Shown: piece by piece, positions 7,660 to 17,400 of the stretch
How the letters are laid out: each line of letters begins with the position of its first letter
How positions within the stretch are numbered: the stretch's first letter is position 1
Assembly: GCA_027493955.1 (NCBI GenBank)
Contig: JAOSJT010000001.1
Span: 1,131,131-1,195,130 of the forward strand
Direction of reading: 5' to 3'
Length of the DNA: 64,000 bases
DNA from: Bacteroidia bacterium
GTDB lineage: Bacteria; Bacteroidota; Ignavibacteria; SZUA-365
The notes under the pieces: generated by a model
Told to the model about the DNA's origin: nothing
Database searches by the model: none
What the model saw: only the letters and a program-made list of their open reading frames with translations
Made by a program: the position numbers and the translations under genes

Positions 7660-8821
7660 TCCTCACAAACGGGAGCGCAAGCAGCACACAAAGTATCTCC
7701 GTCGCGCCGGCCAGATAGAACGCTTCGGTATATCCGGCGACATCAGCCATAAGCCCCCCGGCAAGCGGACCAAGTGCGAATCCGATCGATCCCATGGCGT
7801 TAAAGCCACCCATGGCGGAGGCCTTTCGTTCCGGTGGAGCAATGGTGGCGATCATCCAGAGACTGGGGGCGTACATCGCGGCCGCAAGAATCCCGCAGCC
7901 AACCATGAGATAGGGCATCTGCTCGGGATGCACATGCCCCGTGAACAACACCAGCACGCCGTACAGCAACGAACCGGCAAGCAGGAGTGTCAGCCCCCCG
8001 ATACGGTCGGTCAGGCGGCCAAAGACATAGGTCAGTAACGAAAACGGCAGGAGAAATCCGGCCAGCATACGTCCCGCCTCTCCCGCTCCCAATGCAAATT
8101 CCTGCGCCACATACAGCGGAAACGTGACCGCGAAAAATCCCACCGTGAATCTGTCAATAAAGGTGAACGCATAAGGAAGAAGTAAAGCACGGTGATCGTG
8201 CACCACCGTCAGCGCATCGCGCAGCGACCGCGCCTGCGCTGTCGGAGTGTCGTCGAGCAGGAAATGCGCCGTCACTGCGCAGGCCAGCAGAATCACGAAG
8301 CCCATCGTGCAAAGCAACACCATGGATTCCGCCCCGATAGCGCCGCCTACAGGAAACGCCAACGTGGTACCGAGGGAAATCGCCCCGCCCATCAATCCCA
8401 TTACCTTGCCCGAGTGTCCTTTGCGGGCGTAATCCGCTGCCAGTGTCATTACCATGGAGAAGCCCAGAATGCTCGTGGATCCCTCAAGGAAGCGCAGTGC
8501 AAGCAGCATCCCATAATCCGGTGCGAAGGGCAATGCGACGTGGAACATCCCCGTCGCCACATAGCCCGCCACAAGAAAGGGCTTCCGCCTCCCGCGCCTG
8601 TCCGACAGCGCCCCCCACACGAACGCGAACACCACGTGCGGTACGAGATACGACACCGCAAACAGCGATGAGGCCGTATCACTCAACACGAAGCGGTCCC
8701 GTACGAATGCGCCGATATTCGGAAACACCACCGCCGTGGAAAAGGTACTTGCAAAGCCCAGCGCCGCGAGCAACATGATCTGCTTCCAGGGCACGGCGTT
8801 TTCAGTTAACGGTAGACTCAC
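7643..8821 (-). CDS. Major facilitator superfamily transporter (DHA1-like)
   Basis: The product is 392 residues with about twelve hydrophobic segments. The typical MFS loop 2-3 motif appears as FVWGALSDRRGRRKP, and its half-repeat in the C-terminal half reads VFGRLTDRIGG. It is probably a drug or metabolite exporter of the inner membrane; the substrate is unknown. I chose the GTG start at VSLPLTENAVPWKQ because the 20 upstream codons are partly heptad-repeat DNA and begin with TTG. The C-terminus (RRKRKE) is encoded by tandem CTCTTTC repeats. Heptad arrays lie on both sides of the gene, which stands alone. Confidence 0.88.
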   Translation of the reverse strand: MSLPLTENAVPWKQIMLLAALGFASTFSTAVVFPNIGAFVRDRFVLSDTASSLFAVSYLVPHVVFAFVWGALSDRRGRRKPFLVAGYVATGMFHVALPFAPDYGMLLALRFLEGSTSILGFSMVMTLAADYARKGHSGKVMGLMGGAISLGTTLAFPVGGAIGAESMVLLCTMGFVILLACAVTAHFLLDDTPTAQARSLRDALTVVHDHRALLLPYAFTFIDRFTVGFFAVTFPLYVAQEFALGAGEAGRMLAGFLLPFSLLTYVFGRLTDRIGGLTLLLAGSLLYGVLVLFTGHVHPEQMPYLMVGCGILAAAMYAPSLWMIATIAPPERKASAMGGFNAMGSIGFALGPLAGGLMADVAGYTEAFYLAGATEILCVLLALPFVRRKRKE

Positions 8822-8822
8822 C

Positions 8823-8857
8823 TTACGATATACGATATGCGATTTACGATTGCAGTC
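8823..8857. repeat. Heptad repeat array C (N-ACGAT type)
   Basis: Consecutive 7-mers TTACGAT, ATACGAT, ATGCGAT, TTACGAT, TGCAGTC lie immediately upstream of the chosen MFS start. Four of five end in CGAT with no phase break. The core CGATTTACGATT is shared with array A, and GATTTACGAT with array I. Confidence 0.75.
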
Positions 8858-8981
8858 GGAATTGGACGTCACCGAATACAATGTACCATATACGACTCCC
8901 CCGACATAGCGGCATTACGGGGAAGTTTTCCTTGATCTGAGGCCAGGAAGTCCCGAAAATGCGAGCACGGATCACGTGCAT

Positions 8982-9026
8982 CGTTACACGTTAAAACGTT
9001 ACAGGTTACGGGTTTAACGTTAAACG
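8982..9026. repeat. Heptad repeat array D (CGTTAAA type)
   Basis: Units CGTTACA, CGTTAAA, (A), CGTTACA, GGTTACG, GGTTTAA, CGTTAAA, CG follow each other with one extra base. The array lies between the 3' end of dinB and the MFS gene. The unit CGTTAAA is the same one that builds arrays G and H more than 52 kb away. Confidence 0.75.
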
Positions 9027-9080
9027 AGGATACTGTATGAAATACCAAATACAATCGGAAATCGCTCCGACTGAGGCGGA

Positions 9081-10277
9081 TCAAGCGTGGCGCAGTTTTT
9101 TCTGGCGTTCTTCCAGCACGCTGCCATAGGTGAGGGCGTCGCGACCGAAGCGCTGGCGGATACTGTCGAGTCCGGCGTAAAGGCGGTCGTATTTTTCCTC
9201 TTTTTCTTCGAAGAGAAACAGTTGACCATAATCCTCGATGAGGTCGGAGGTACTGATGCCGAGCAGACGCACGCGTACGCGCCGCGTGTACAGCGCACGA
9301 AAGCAGCGCTCGGCGAGGGCGAAGATAACGTGATCGGCGTTGCTGTACTCGCAACGCAGGCTTTTGGTGACGGTGACGAAATCCGCGTAGCGGAGCTTGA
9401 GCGTGACACAGGAAGCGAGAAAGCCCTGCTCACGCAAATCGTGTCCGATACGCTGCGAAAGATGCCGCAGCGTTGCGACCATGGTGTCGGGATCGAGCAC
9501 GTCTTCGGAATAGGTGTTTTCGGCACCCAGGGATTTGCGCCGCCGGTACGGGAGAATGGGACTGTGGTCTATGCCGCGGGAATGCTCGTGCAGACTGCGT
9601 CCCGGCTTGCCATACATGTTGGAAAAGAGCTGCAGCGGCAGGGCGGCAATATCGCCAATGCGTGGTATGCCCATGGACAGCAGTTCGCGCTCCATCACGT
9701 CGCCCACGCCCGGCAGCAACGCGATGTGATGCGGCGCGAGGAAGGGCGCCTCTCCCCCGTCCGGTACATGCATATCGCCCGCGCGTTTGCCGACGTTGGT
9801 GGCCACTTTGGCTACAAGCTTGTTGCGCGCGACACCGTAGGTAAGCGGCAAATGCAGTTCGCCCAGGATGGTGCGTTTGACCTTGCTCCCCCACGCTGTT
9901 TCCGGCCCCATCACGCGCGAGCAGCCACTGAGGTCAAGATAGAATTCGTCAATCGAGGCCTTTTCCATGACGGGCACGAAATCTTCGAGTATTTCCGACA
10001 CGCGATCAGAATACTGCGCGTAATGCGTGAAATTCGGATGCAAAAACACTGCTTTGGGGCACAGCTCCCACGCGCGGCGCAGCGGCATGGCCGAGTGTAT
10101 ACCGAACATGCGCGCCTCGCGCGAGCAGCCCGCCACCACGCCACGCTGAAACGGCGTCCCCCCCACCACCACGGGACGCCCGACCAGTGACGGGTCCAGC
10201 AGACGCTCCACGGACACGAAAAACGTGTCCATATCGAGATGCATGCAGCGTGTAGGGGATGCAGCCGCCGCGGACAT
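9081..10277 (-). CDS. dinB: DNA polymerase IV (Y-family, DinB)
   Basis: This 398-residue Y-family polymerase performs translesion synthesis. The first catalytic motif is HLDMDTFFVSVERL, with the metal-binding Asp and the steric-gate aromatic. The second is KASIDEFYLDLSG, with the Asp-Glu pair. Next come the thumb helix-hairpin-helix region (LLPGVGDVMERELLSMGI) and the little-finger domain (SLGAENTYSEDV). The ATG has a clear ribosome site (GAGGAG). Length is slightly above E. coli DinB (351). I see no LexA-type operator of the E. coli kind upstream. The gene stands alone. Confidence 0.95.
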   Translation of the reverse strand: MSAAAASPTRCMHLDMDTFFVSVERLLDPSLVGRPVVVGGTPFQRGVVAGCSREARMFGIHSAMPLRRAWELCPKAVFLHPNFTHYAQYSDRVSEILEDFVPVMEKASIDEFYLDLSGCSRVMGPETAWGSKVKRTILGELHLPLTYGVARNKLVAKVATNVGKRAGDMHVPDGGEAPFLAPHHIALLPGVGDVMERELLSMGIPRIGDIAALPLQLFSNMYGKPGRSLHEHSRGIDHSPILPYRRRKSLGAENTYSEDVLDPDTMVATLRHLSQRIGHDLREQGFLASCVTLKLRYADFVTVTKSLRCEYSNADHVIFALAERCFRALYTRRVRVRLLGISTSDLIEDYGQLFLFEEKEEKYDRLYAGLDSIRQRFGRDALTYGSVLEERQKKLRHA

Positions 10278-10498
10278 GTTTTGTTCTCCTCGGAATTATA
10301 GTTAGACATTCGTCTTATGTATTGTACGAAAATGCCGGAGCAATGTCAACCAGCGTATGAAAAAACCAACGAGCGCAGCAGAAAACAGATGCAGCGGAAT
10401 GTGCGTACCGCGGCGTACTTCACGGGGTCGGTGCGCATCGCAGTCCGCGTCTGCATCCCGCGAACAAAACGTAGTTTGAATTCTGTGGCCAAACACGT

Positions 10499-11143
10499 AT
10501 GTTGAATGATACTGTTGGAACGCCTATTCATTGTATGTATCAGACCCCGGACGAAAGACGAGAACAGTCCCGCATCGAGGACAAGGCCTTGATCGCAGCC
10601 GCGATCGCGGGTCAGCAGGATGCGTACAAGCGGCTGATGAAAAAGTATCACGGTGCCATCGCAAATCTGGTGACACGCATGATAGGCAATCAGGATGACG
10701 TCGAGGATTTGACGCAGGAAGCGTTCATAAAAGCCTTCAATTCCCTCGCTTCCTTCAACGACGAATTCGCGTTTTCCACCTGGCTGTACAAAATCGCCTC
10801 GAACAATTGCATCGATTACATGCGGAAGCGTCGCCTGCGTACGATGTCCATTGATCGTCCCGCTCCCGGTTCCGACGGTGACCAGCAGTACGAAATCCCG
10901 GATTCGTCCAATATCCCCGACCAGCATATTCAGCAGTCGCAGCAGTCGCAGACCATTCAGAAAGCAATCGACAATTTGCCTGACAAGTACCGCACCGTCA
11001 TCATCATGCGGCATCAGGAGGAAAAGAGCTATGACGAAATTGCCGTCGCTCTCGATCTGCCCATTGGTACGGTCAAGGCGCACATTTTCCGCGCCCGTGA
11101 AATGCTGTACAAGCAGCTGCGTGGAAAAGTCGGAAATTACTGA
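10499..11143 (+). CDS. ECF-type RNA polymerase sigma factor (RpoE/SigW-like)
   Basis: The product is 214 residues. Region 2 is clear (DVEDLTQEAFIKAFNSLASF, then FSTWLYKIASNNCIDYMRK), with the -10 recognition helix. After a Gln/Ser-rich linker comes region 4 (LPDKYRTVIIMRHQEEKSYD, then a helix-turn-helix with LPIGTVKAHIFRARE). It should direct polymerase to a stress or envelope regulon. No anti-sigma gene is adjacent, unlike the second ECF factor at 39 kb. MYQTPDERRE (10535) is an equally good start. tRNA-Pro follows at once downstream. Confidence 0.93.
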   Translation: MLNDTVGTPIHCMYQTPDERREQSRIEDKALIAAAIAGQQDAYKRLMKKYHGAIANLVTRMIGNQDDVEDLTQEAFIKAFNSLASFNDEFAFSTWLYKIASNNCIDYMRKRRLRTMSIDRPAPGSDGDQQYEIPDSSNIPDQHIQQSQQSQTIQKAIDNLPDKYRTVIIMRHQEEKSYDEIAVALDLPIGTVKAHIFRAREMLYKQLRGKVGNY

Positions 11144-11203
11144 TTTTTTCCGTCAGGATATTGGAAAAATACCGGATTATGCCTATATTTAAATCTACCG
11201 TTT

Positions 11204-11277
<74 letters not shown>

Positions 11278-11280
11278 CGA

Positions 11281-11310
11281 AAAAAGGAAGTTCCATGAAC
11301 TTCCTTTTTG
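11281..11310. terminator. Rho-independent terminator, likely bidirectional
   Basis: GGAAGTTC (11286-11293) and GAACTTCC (11297-11304) form a perfect stem around CAT. AAAAA precedes and TTTTT follows, so it can stop transcription from both sides: the tRNA on the plus strand and the foldase gene ending at 11358 on the minus strand. Confidence 0.88.
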
Positions 11311-11357
11311 TTTATCGGCGATTCGTGTACTCACCCAGCCTGCGACAGCACTGCGAA

Positions 11358-13193
11358 CTACGGCGGCGACAGTTCCGCACCTCTCGAAAGTCCTTCCATG
11401 ACGGCCTCGTGCAAAGGCATCACCGCGGGTGCGGCGGGGATGCGACCTCCAAAGCCGAGGTGACGGATTGTGAACATCTGCATCGCCGGGACTTCCGTGC
11501 GTTCCAGAACATCTTCGTGCATTCGCAGATTCGCCTTACCCGCGTGCTCTCTGAGCATATCCTCGATTTTCCTGCGTTCGACTCCCTCGCGTGCGCGGGC
11601 AGCAATGGCCCGCCGAAGCGCTGACCAATCCTGTATCCCGGCGTCGAGACGACGTTTCCCCAGAAGTTCGAAATATGACCAGCCATCAGGACCACGGAAA
11701 GGACCAGCTCTCTCCCCGATCGTGAGTCCGAATGCGCCGCGCCCCAGTATGCCCTGCTGCGCGACGCTAAACCACCCGAACACACCGCCCCTCTCCGTCG
11801 CACCATCGCGAAGAGATTCACGACCCGCAATGCTCCGTATATCCTCCCCTGCTTCAACTCTTCGTTTGACCTCGGCGGAAGTCTCCTGATCAGCACTGAG
11901 AACCTCCAGCAGCAGTACTTCGGGAAACGGGCCGAAAAGTTCAGGGTGGGTGATGTAGTATTGCCAGACACTGTCGTCGCTCGCGATGAACTGCTCCCAA
12001 AGTACGTCCGGGAGCATTTGCGCGAGTCCGCTGGAAACCCATCCCGCCATGTCGCGACGCACTTCATTACTCTGTTCCAGCCGCAAGGCGTACCCCAGCC
12101 TCACAAGCATCATGCGGTCCAGCACGTCGCGCACGCGCTGCGCGAATAGCTGTGGAAGTGTCCTTACGTCCTCGCGCTTCAGGCGGAGATCCAGCGCCTC
12201 CAGGCGGTCGAGCACTTCGCCGATAGTACAGAGCGTCTCCTGCCGGACCACCGCAAACGGCTGTTCCAGTTCTTTCGCGAACTGCGCACGGAGTTCCTCG
12301 AATGTTTCGCTCCGCGCGAGGAGCATATCCGCAGTGTCCGCAGCCGCTTGTGCGCGATATTCCCGCAACAGCGCCTCACCGATGCGACGGTATGCGGTTT
12401 CGTTCATGCGGGCAGTATCACCACGCCAGCAGCTTTGAACAAATGCGACGGTGCGAACAGCTTCACGCTCCCTCCGAAGATCCGCCTCGATGCGCCGGCC
12501 CTGCTTCTCCAGTTCATAGCGTGTGCGTATGGGATTGCCATGTTCGCGTTTCCGAAGCAGATACCAGAACCCGTCTATGAGAAGCGGAGCGGACACCGCA
12601 CCGGCTTGCAGCGTAGCGGCAGCGCGTAACAGCGGTGATTCGGTCTCGACAGGCTGTGTGAATCGTAACGAATCCGCCATGCCTGTGTTTTGCTGCTCGA
12701 CAAGAAGTGTGTCGAACGATACACCCGACATGATCAGACGATGTAAATTCCTGATGTTCCCCTCGTCGGGAGAAAGCAGGAATTCCACCTCGATCTCAGA
12801 CTCCTCCTCAAGATACCGGGAAAGGATATCTTCATCCGTGATCCGAACGACAGCGCGCACACTGTCCCGGTACAGTTTGTCGCGCACGAACGCTTCCTCT
12901 GCCAGGCGATAATTCCGCACGAACCTGTCCTCTTCGGCCAGACCGAGACGGCGTGCCTCGGCAGCCAGCAGTCGCTCCGCAACGAGCGCATACAGAAAGT
13001 GCCGTTTGACGATCCCTGTGAGATCCACCCTGTCCTTGAGCGGGAACACCGTCAGTGCGTACCGCGAGCGGAATTCCCCCACGGTAATCGCCTCACCATT
13101 CACGGTGGCAAGGATATCGGAATCAGGTGCCGTCTGCGCTGCGACAACCGTTGAGAGAAGGAGAAAAAGCGATGTGAAGCAGAAGGATTTCAT
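11358..13193 (-). CDS. Periplasmic peptidyl-prolyl isomerase / chaperone (PpiC/SurA-like)
   Basis: The product is 611 residues with a signal peptide (FTSLFLLLSTVVAAQ). Next comes a SurA-type N-terminal segment (ILATVNGEAITVGEFRSRY) in which a long helix leads into the isomerase part. Two parvulin-like regions are suggested, around 110-220 and 390-520. The latter carries the family pattern EVLLLEVLSADQ, ERGGVFGWFS and GPFRGPDGWSYFELLGKR. It should help fold outer-membrane proteins in the periplasm, fitting the many barrels nearby. It stands alone on the minus strand and ends at the terminator shared with the tRNA. Confidence 0.85.
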   Translation of the reverse strand: MKSFCFTSLFLLLSTVVAAQTAPDSDILATVNGEAITVGEFRSRYALTVFPLKDRVDLTGIVKRHFLYALVAERLLAAEARRLGLAEEDRFVRNYRLAEEAFVRDKLYRDSVRAVVRITDEDILSRYLEEESEIEVEFLLSPDEGNIRNLHRLIMSGVSFDTLLVEQQNTGMADSLRFTQPVETESPLLRAAATLQAGAVSAPLLIDGFWYLLRKREHGNPIRTRYELEKQGRRIEADLRREREAVRTVAFVQSCWRGDTARMNETAYRRIGEALLREYRAQAAADTADMLLARSETFEELRAQFAKELEQPFAVVRQETLCTIGEVLDRLEALDLRLKREDVRTLPQLFAQRVRDVLDRMMLVRLGYALRLEQSNEVRRDMAGWVSSGLAQMLPDVLWEQFIASDDSVWQYYITHPELFGPFPEVLLLEVLSADQETSAEVKRRVEAGEDIRSIAGRESLRDGATERGGVFGWFSVAQQGILGRGAFGLTIGERAGPFRGPDGWSYFELLGKRRLDAGIQDWSALRRAIAARAREGVERRKIEDMLREHAGKANLRMHEDVLERTEVPAMQMFTIRHLGFGGRIPAAPAVMPLHEAVMEGLSRGAELSPP

Positions 13194-13329
13194 TCCGGTA
13201 ATATACGATCTGCACGCATGAGTCCTCCCTACGTAAAAGATGCACGGCCACCGTGCTTTGTTGTGTGCAAGGGCAACACATGGCAGGCATGTTCGGATAC
13301 CTTGCAGTCAGGGCGGGCTATGAATGGAA

Positions 13330-13358
13330 GCGCCCCTCGCCGTGGGAGCGAGGGGCGC
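13330..13358 (-). terminator. Hairpin after the PorV-like gene, possible terminator
   Basis: GCGCCCCTCG (13330-13339) pairs perfectly with CGAGGGGCGC (13349-13358). On the minus strand it lies just past the PorV-like stop. The downstream tract (TTCCATT) is weak in T, so termination efficiency is uncertain. Confidence 0.55.
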
Positions 13359-13380
13359 AATACTTCTCTGTTGATCAGTA

Positions 13381-14430
13381 TCAGAAGCCGACTTTCAGAG
13401 CGACGACGTGCTGATCCGAGAATGTTGTCCGGGTGCGGTATGCATAATCGAGGTACAGCTTGACACCGCCCGCCCATTGCTGCAAACCGAAGCCGAAGGC
13501 CGGGCCGTACATGTACCCGTCCTCTCCGTCAATATCGGTCTTCGCTTCATCGGTGATCGCATAGGAGCCACGGAGCGAAAGGAATTTGCTGAACGTATAC
13601 TCCGCGCCGATACGATACTGATCGGTGACGAAGTTGTTGTTCTCAAATGATGTCATGAGCATGATGTCGTGCATCTCATCGAGTGCGCGGCGATAGGCAA
13701 AGCCGATTTCCAGCGAAGTCGGCAGCTGGAAACCCGCAGCGTCGATTTTCAGCAACTGGCCTGTGCGATCGGCACCCACCTCGTCCACCACACGGAAGAG
13801 GCCTGGACCGTCGTATTCCATATTGCCGCCAAGATGACGCAGCGTGACACCCATTTCGAGTCCGTTAATGCCGGCGAGACCACTGTATTGCACACCGACG
13901 TCAAATGCGAGTCCGCTGGTGCTCGCGCGTCCGAGCTCTTCCGAAATAAGGTTCACGGTGATACCGGAACGGATTCTATCCGTGAGCGCGCGTGAATACG
14001 AGAGCCCGAGCGTCAGGAACGTTGGCGAAAACGTGGCGCCCGTACCGTCGGGTTGGCGTTCGTCGGTGATCAGCATATCGCTGAAGGAAAAGGATTTGAC
14101 AGAGAAGGCGATATGGCCGAGGCCTTCCACCAGACTGCCGATGACGAAGTAGCTGATGCCGTCGTTGTCGAGACCGTTCATTTGTGAAAACAGTACTTCG
14201 ACACCATGGGGACTGCCGGAAAGACCGGCGGGATTGTAGTAAATGGCTTCCACGCCGGTAAGTCCGGCCGTGTAGGCGCTGCCGAGCGCGATTCCGCGCG
14301 CCCCGACAGGGATGAGCAGCTGATCGGCGGCAGCGGTGCCCTCCTTATTGCCGCTTTGCGCGAAGGCGGTGGACGCGGTCAGTACGAAGACCAGCAGCGC
14401 CATCGCTATATATCCGAGTCTTATGCGCAT
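13381..14430 (-). CDS. PorV/PorQ-like outer-membrane barrel (UPF0164 family)
   Basis: The product is 349 residues with a signal peptide ending TASTAFAQ. The mature start GTAAADQLLIPVGARGIALG, then AYTAGLTGVEAIYYNPAGLS, is the hallmark of the PorV/UPF0164 group, related to FadL-type barrels. The C-terminus ends VVALKVGF with a terminal Phe. PorV-like proteins form the outer-membrane shuttle of T9SS. The start MRIRLGYI was chosen for its ribosome site (AAGGAG). It is the third gene of a minus-strand set after a TonB receptor and a T9SS cargo, so it may serve that cargo. Confidence 0.87.
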   Translation of the reverse strand: MRIRLGYIAMALLVFVLTASTAFAQSGNKEGTAAADQLLIPVGARGIALGSAYTAGLTGVEAIYYNPAGLSGSPHGVEVLFSQMNGLDNDGISYFVIGSLVEGLGHIAFSVKSFSFSDMLITDERQPDGTGATFSPTFLTLGLSYSRALTDRIRSGITVNLISEELGRASTSGLAFDVGVQYSGLAGINGLEMGVTLRHLGGNMEYDGPGLFRVVDEVGADRTGQLLKIDAAGFQLPTSLEIGFAYRRALDEMHDIMLMTSFENNNFVTDQYRIGAEYTFSKFLSLRGSYAITDEAKTDIDGEDGYMYGPAFGFGLQQWAGGVKLYLDYAYRTRTTFSDQHVVALKVGF

Positions 14431-14495
14431 GAGTGTATCTCCTTTTTCTCGTTCGTTCGTTATTATCTTCTCGTTCAAAATGTCACCTGTACCGA

Positions 14496-17400
14496 TCAGA
14501 TGCGGTCAAGGAACTGCGTTTCGGTGATCACAGCGAGCTTGACGATGCGTTCCACACCCAGATCGGGCATTTCGATGTGGATGTAGTACAAACCGCTGGC
14601 TGCCGGAAGACCATTGTCATTCTGCAGATTCCAGGTGGCGTACTGCGTATTGTCGTTCTTTTCAAACGACGAAACGAGAACACCGGAGAGCGTGTACACT
14701 TTGAACTTCGCGCGCGGCGGAAGATGATTGAACGTAACGAAACGCTGATACTTGTTGCGCTCGCGCTTGTTGGCTCCGTAGTACGGGTTGGGAAATACGC
14801 TGATTTTGCTGATGTCATCCTGCGCGACCGTCTTTGAATAGGACGGCGCGAAGGTCGTAAACACGTATTTGTCGTCACCCGCGAACGGCACTTTAGGAGT
14901 GATGCGATACAGATCACCGTCTCTCCAGGCCTTGGTCACACCGACATACTGCGGCAGAAGCATATACCAGCCCCAGTACATGATCGGCATGGTGTTTCCA
15001 TTCCGCTGCAGGGAGAAATTCGACGCGGACCAATCGGGATTCGGCGTGTCGCTGTACGGGTAATCGAGGATGAACAGCATCTCGCGATCGTCTGCCGAGG
15101 CGGTGGGATTGTATATCCGGTTGTTTCCGGGTCTGTTCACCTGTTCAACCCACGCATAGGATAGCTGGCGATGATTGGCGGGATCCGGATCGGACACGTC
15201 CCAGATTTGAATGGGTGATTCAAAATAACCGATGTACGCGTAGTTGACGGGCGACGTACCACGGTTGAAGAGGTAGCCCTTCGAGGGTTTCTTCGAATCG
15301 AAGCGGATCTCAACGACCTTTTTAATGTCGTACGACTTCAGGCTGCTTCCGAAGTTCGAAGGATTCAGGGTAATGGCCATGGACGTGTTGCCCATCTGCC
15401 AGGAATAGCCACCCGTGCCCTTCGTTGATTCGAAGGCTTCGAATACCTCGGGACCACCATCCCATTCGATGCGCAGAATTTCGTCGTGGTTGGACTTGGG
15501 ATCGCCGGCATCGTAACCGTCCTTGGTGAACTGCTTGTAGTAACCGGTTCCGGATACGCCGATCTTGAAGCCATCAACGATATAGAACTCTTTCTCCAGG
15601 CCTTCCATGGAAGACGAGCGGTTCACGACCACCTTGTTCTTGGTGATGTTCGTCAGCGTCCAGGAAGAATAATTTTCCACAGTCAGGGTCTCGTCCACGA
15701 CACCATCGAGATTATGATCGTACGGAGTTTCCACCTGACCGAGAGGATTGAACGTCACCTCGTAGGTATCGCCTGTCATTTCCAGGGGATCCACGACCAT
15801 GACGTCCACGAAACCAGCCGATTTACCGCTGGTATGCGCGACGGGAAGGTGTTCGTCTATTTTTTCGCCGAAACGCCAGCCCGGATCGTAGTCCTGAGGA
15901 CGCACTTCAAGAATCACCGGCGACGACTCCAACTGACGCGGAGAGGCGTCGGGTGCCTTGTTGAAACCGTACGCTGTCACGGCAAAGTAGTATGGCTGAT
16001 TGTTCACGAGCGGACGATCGGTCAGCACATCCGTGGTAACATCGTACATGCGCTGTACGCCGCCATCATTTCCATACTGCCGCGGCATCTCAAGCACGAG
16101 ACCGGATTTTTCGTCTATGATCTCGTCGAAAATCACGGAGACGCCGTCACTGATGTCGTAGGTTGCGAGTCGTATACCGTCCTCAAGCGGTGAGCTGCCG
16201 GTCGGGAACTGATACACATTGTAGCCCTGGAACTCGAAGCCGCGGTCGTTGTGATTCTCGATGCGGTTGACCAGAGCGGGATCGCCCCAGTGAAGGATCA
16301 CACGCTTCGGAAGCAAGGTGACGTTCACATTCGGCGAAGGAGGTGCCTTGGGAAGATCGAATTGGTTGTCGAACGCGAGCTGCGCGAACTTGTCGTAGAA
16401 TTTGAGCACCTTGATGCTGCTCAATCTGTCCGCACCCTGCGCAACGATGGTGGAAACCACCACTTCCTGCGTGTCGCCTACCGCAAGGGTAAAGGGACCG
16501 GCAGTCATCAGAATACGCCGGTCACCGGGCGCGTTGATGATGCCATCCACCCATCCGTCTCCGGTAAGCGGGTCGCCGGCAAGACACACCGAGACCTCAC
16601 GCCCGGTGGTCGGGTCAATGTACAGACGACCATTCCAGAGACGTCCGATCATGTAATTGTACATGTGCAAGGAGCCCTGCGGATCTTTCAGAGTGGGGTC
16701 GCGATACACGGAGCTGCCGTTGATGTAAAACGCGAACGTGGACACCTTCAGGTTTCTATACCCTTGACGATGTCCGAAGTTGTACACCGCTTCGTCTCCG
16801 GCGCTCGGAACAATGGGTCCCTGGAAGAAGTCGTAGCCGGCTGCCGGCGGAATTCCGTAGGTTTCGTCCTTTGCGTAACCATTGTACACGTAGCCCAGGC
16901 TGAGCAGTGTATCGATGCCCACGAAGTCGTCCATTGCATCCCCGAGGTCAGGGTCGGACCATTTCGAGAAATAAGCATCGGTGAGGTCGTCCGTTCCTTT
17001 ATTGATCACGGTGTACTTTTTGAACACCATGTTCGCGAGCGGACCCGTCTGGGCATAGGCCCACACGAGCGTGTGCAATTCGATGCCGATCGGCTGCACA
17101 CCGTAGAGGTTGAGCGTACGGCGGCTGTCGAGATCGTTGGAGACGAACCACACTGTTTCGTCGCCCGGGAGCAGGGGCGTATCAGACTTGCAGCTGTCAT
17201 ACCCGGCTTCGAGGAATTCCTGAAAATCCGGTTCATAGATGCCGTTACCGTTGCGGTCCCTCCACGGAGCACCGAACTGTACCGGCCACTGGTCGTAGTC
17301 GAGTTTCATCTGCTGTTGGAAGGCCGCTTCCAGGGCCGCATACTGATCGGGATCCACTTTGCGAATCTTGAACAGGCGATGCAAAGGATCGTTGGGATCG

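Noticed and set aside
9087-10190. 367-residue plus-strand ORF opposite dinB
   Set aside because: Antisense to an intact Y-family polymerase, with no domain of its own.
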